From positions 5,692 to 12,972 of the forward strand of contig DMLA01000144.1 in assembly GCA_003453555.1 (NCBI GenBank): 7,281 bases of DNA, in the 5' to 3' direction. This stretch comes from Chloroflexota bacterium. Lineage in GTDB: Bacteria; Chloroflexota; Anaerolineae; UBA7937. The position numbers were made by a program, and so were the translations under genes. Under the pieces are notes generated by a model, which was not told the origin of the DNA, did not search any database, and saw only the letters and a list, made by a program, of their open reading frames with translations. Shown here piece after piece: positions 5,476 to 7,281 of this stretch (the stretch's first letter is position 1; the number at the start of each line of letters is the position of its first letter).

Positions 5476-7260
5476 TTATTCACTCTCCTCCTCTTCCAGA
5501 TCCAGGTCGTAATCATACTCGCCCTGCTCCCAGAGCTCGATCTCCCTCTGCCAATCATCACGACGTCGGCTGGGCCTACGTAACTTCCGAGCCACCACCT
5601 CGCCCAACCTCTCGTCGTAAACCAGATCCCGCTTGGGCTTCTTTTTCCTCTCCGCGAATACAAGTCCCTCCTCCTCCCACTCTTCTTCCTCCTCTTCCTC
5701 TTCCTCTTCTTCTTCTTCTTCCCACTCCTCTGCTTCTTCTTCCTCCAGAGGCATCTCTTCAGGAACTATCTCTATTTCCGCCGGTTTAACCTCTTCGAGC
5801 GCAACCTCGACTTCTTTTGCCTCCTCAGACCCCGCTTCTACCAACGTAACCTCTTCAGGCACCGCCTCCGTTACCTCCAACACCGCTTCTTCAAGGGCAG
5901 GCGCTGGCACAGCCTCCTCAACCTCCTCGACAACAACCGGGTAGAGGTTTGCCATCTTCAACCGCTCCTCTATCTCCTCCAGAGATTTAGGGCCCAACCC
6001 GGGGATAGCCAAGATCTCCTCGTTACCCTTTTCCAGCCGCTCCAAGAGCCCACCCACCTGGGTCACTCCCGCCTGCTCCAAGGCGTTTTGAAACCGTGTG
6101 GAGAGGCCTAGAACCTGGATAGGAGTCTCTTCGGTGATCTCTCCCGGCTCCAGTTCGCCCTTAGCCAAGGCCTCGGCTAGGCGGGCCGTCTCCTCCGCGG
6201 CTAATCGGGCGATCCTCTCCGCCGCCTCAGCGGGGCTCATAATATCGATTCGCCAGCCGGTCAACTTGGCGGCCAAACGGGCGTTCTGCCCCTCCCGGCC
6301 GATGGCTAAGGATAACTGTTTTTCCGGAACCACCACGATAGCCGTCTTCCCCATCTCTTTGTCTTCCACCAATTCCACGCTTACCGGCCGCGCTGGGCTC
6401 AACGCTTTGGCGATGAACTCCTTGGGGTCAGAACGCCACTCCACAATATCTATCTTCTCTCCGCCCAACTCGTTGACGATAGACTGGATCCTCACCCCGC
6501 GCATCCCCACACAAGCCCCTACCGGGTCCACTCCAGGCTGTAGAGCGGCCACGGCTACCTTGGAACGGGAACCGGGTTCGCGGGCGATGGCCCTTATCTC
6601 CACCGTCCCGTTATATATCTCGGGCACCTCCAGCTCCAGGAGGCGGCGGAGCATAGCCCAATGGGTGCGGGAGACGATGATTTGAGGGCCACGGCTGGTC
6701 TTGGTTACACTCAACACGTAGACTCGTAACCTTTGTCTCGGGCGGTATCTCTCGCTCGACACCTGCTCGCTACGAGGCAGGATAGCCTCCGCTTTCCCCA
6801 GGCTCAGGGTGATAGCCTGGGCATTGATGCTTTGCACCATCCCGTTCAGTATCTCCCCCTCCTTGTCAGCAAAGGCTTCATACAACGCATCCCTTTCCGC
6901 TTCCCGGATCCGTTGCAGTATCACCTGCTTAGCCGTCTGGGCTGCTATCCGGCCGAAGTTCGAAGGGGTCGTCTCCACCAAGACCGTCTCCCCCAGGGCC
7001 GCTTCTTCCACCAGTTCTTTGGCCTCAGCCAAGGAGATCTGCGAACGGTTGTCCTCTACCTCCTCGACGACCTCTTTCTCGGTGAAGATCCTCACCTGCC
7101 CAGAGGCGGGATCGATCTTGGCGGTGACGTTGGCGAGGCCGCCAAAGTCCCGTTTATAGGCCGAGACCATAGCCTGCTCCACGGTTTCCAATACCACCTC
7201 TTCGGAGAGGCCTCTTTCGGCACAAAGTTGATTGATGGCTCTAATAAAGTCGGTCTTCAT
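5476..7260 (-). CDS. nusA: Transcription termination/antitermination factor NusA with acidic C-terminal extension
   Basis: NusA binds RNA polymerase near the RNA exit channel and controls pausing, termination and antitermination. In this 594-residue protein the N-terminal polymerase-binding domain spans about 1-130 and the S1 domain about 134-200. KH1 follows at about 230-300 (GVDPVGACVGMRGVRIQSIV at 243-262, IDIVEW) and KH2 at about 308-342 (LSLAIGREGQNARLAAKLTG). A helix-hairpin-helix module occupies about 382-436 (LGLSTRF, IPGLGPKSLEEIEERL). After 440 the protein becomes a Glu-rich low-complexity segment that includes 14 consecutive Glu (514-527) flanked by Trp513 and Trp528. It ends in a mixed-charge tail: basic about 537-570, acidic about 576-594. 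ATG 7260 has GGAG about nine bases upstream and gives the standard MKTDFIRAINQL opening. An upstream gene, probably rimP, may end in or just before 7261-7281, but that is too short to prove. Confidence 0.96.
   Translation of the reverse strand: MKTDFIRAINQLCAERGLSEEVVLETVEQAMVSAYKRDFGGLANVTAKIDPASGQVRIFTEKEVVEEVEDNRSQISLAEAKELVEEAALGETVLVETTPSNFGRIAAQTAKQVILQRIREAERDALYEAFADKEGEILNGMVQSINAQAITLSLGKAEAILPRSEQVSSERYRPRQRLRVYVLSVTKTSRGPQIIVSRTHWAMLRRLLELEVPEIYNGTVEIRAIAREPGSRSKVAVAALQPGVDPVGACVGMRGVRIQSIVNELGGEKIDIVEWRSDPKEFIAKALSPARPVSVELVEDKEMGKTAIVVVPEKQLSLAIGREGQNARLAAKLTGWRIDIMSPAEAAERIARLAAEETARLAEALAKGELEPGEITEETPIQVLGLSTRFQNALEQAGVTQVGGLLERLEKGNEEILAIPGLGPKSLEEIEERLKMANLYPVVVEEVEEAVPAPALEEAVLEVTEAVPEEVTLVEAGSEEAKEVEVALEEVKPAEIEIVPEEMPLEEEEAEEWEEEEEEEEEEEEEEWEEEGLVFAERKKKPKRDLVYDERLGEVVARKLRRPSRRRDDWQREIELWEQGEYDYDLDLEEEESE
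5680..5721 (-). repeat. GAA/GAG codon run encoding 14 Glu in NusA
   Basis: Fourteen consecutive Glu codons, nine GAA and five GAG, between two TGG codons. On the plus strand it appears as a CTT/CTC tract. The mixed codons show it is not a pure trinucleotide microsatellite, although the last five codons read are mixed and the first five are all GAA, so slippage-driven length change is possible. Confidence 0.85.
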
Positions 7261-7281
7261 CTAGCCACTCTCCATACCACT

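Noticed and set aside
4984..5583. Plus-strand open frame of 199 codons opposite infB and ylxR.
   Set aside because: It overlaps two highly conserved minus-strand genes, matches no family I recognise and has no good ribosome binding site. It is an antisense shadow of GC-rich coding sequence.
5633..5944. Plus-strand Ser-rich open frame resembling a low-complexity protein.
   Set aside because: The Ser runs are the complement of the Glu codons in the NusA acidic tail.
6098..6685. Plus-strand open frame of 195 codons opposite nusA.
   Set aside because: It is fully antisense to the conserved KH region of NusA, and its composition (Ser/Arg/Ala-rich) follows from the complement.
7261..7281. Possible tail of an upstream gene (rimP?) ending in the TAG next to the nusA ATG or in an ATGA overlap.
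   Set aside because: Only 21 bases are visible and two frames fit, so no gene can be called.

Overview
The window is a dense block of translation and RNA-metabolism genes, all on the minus strand, with almost no intergenic DNA. Read 5'->3' (from high to low coordinates) the order is nusA, ylxR/rnpM, infB, rbfA, nrnA-type DHH phosphoesterase, truB, ribF. This is the classical bacterial nusA-infB operon. The promoter and the usual first gene (rimP) would lie beyond position 7281. No terminator, mobile element, CRISPR array or RNA gene is visible.

The organism is a bacterium of moderately high GC. The gene order, the helix-hairpin-helix module of NusA followed by a long acidic tail, the compact IF-2 of about 600 residues and the style of the NusA N-terminus suggest Chloroflexota. 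Frequent AGG/AGA Arg and ATA Ile codons would suit a thermophilic lineage. Both are inferences from recall of family sequences; no comparison was run.

Layout: nusA 7260-5476; a 24-base gap with a good ribosome binding site; ylxR 5451-5143; a 22-base gap; infB 5120-3327; a 2-base gap; rbfA 3324-2980; a 4-base overlap; nrnA 2983-2027; a 4-base overlap; truB 2030-1050; a 4-base overlap; ribF from 1053 to the window edge. The products cover transcription elongation/antitermination (NusA), RNase P modulation (YlxR), initiation (IF-2), 30S maturation (RbfA), nanoRNA/pAp turnover (NrnA), tRNA U55 modification (TruB) and FMN/FAD synthesis (RibF).

The most unusual point is at the left edge. The ribF frame has no stop after a complete RibF of about 305 residues. 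It continues through a six-residue linker into an unmistakable archease N-terminus, the RtcB RNA-ligase cofactor, and runs off the window. This is an apparent RibF-archease fusion, or two genes whose separating stop is missing. It places RNA-ligation machinery at the end of the nusA operon. A second oddity is truB, whose only in-frame starts are TTG or GTG and give an unusual Cys-containing N-terminal extension. A well-placed ATG lies one base out of frame, which raises the possibility of a single-base sequence error.
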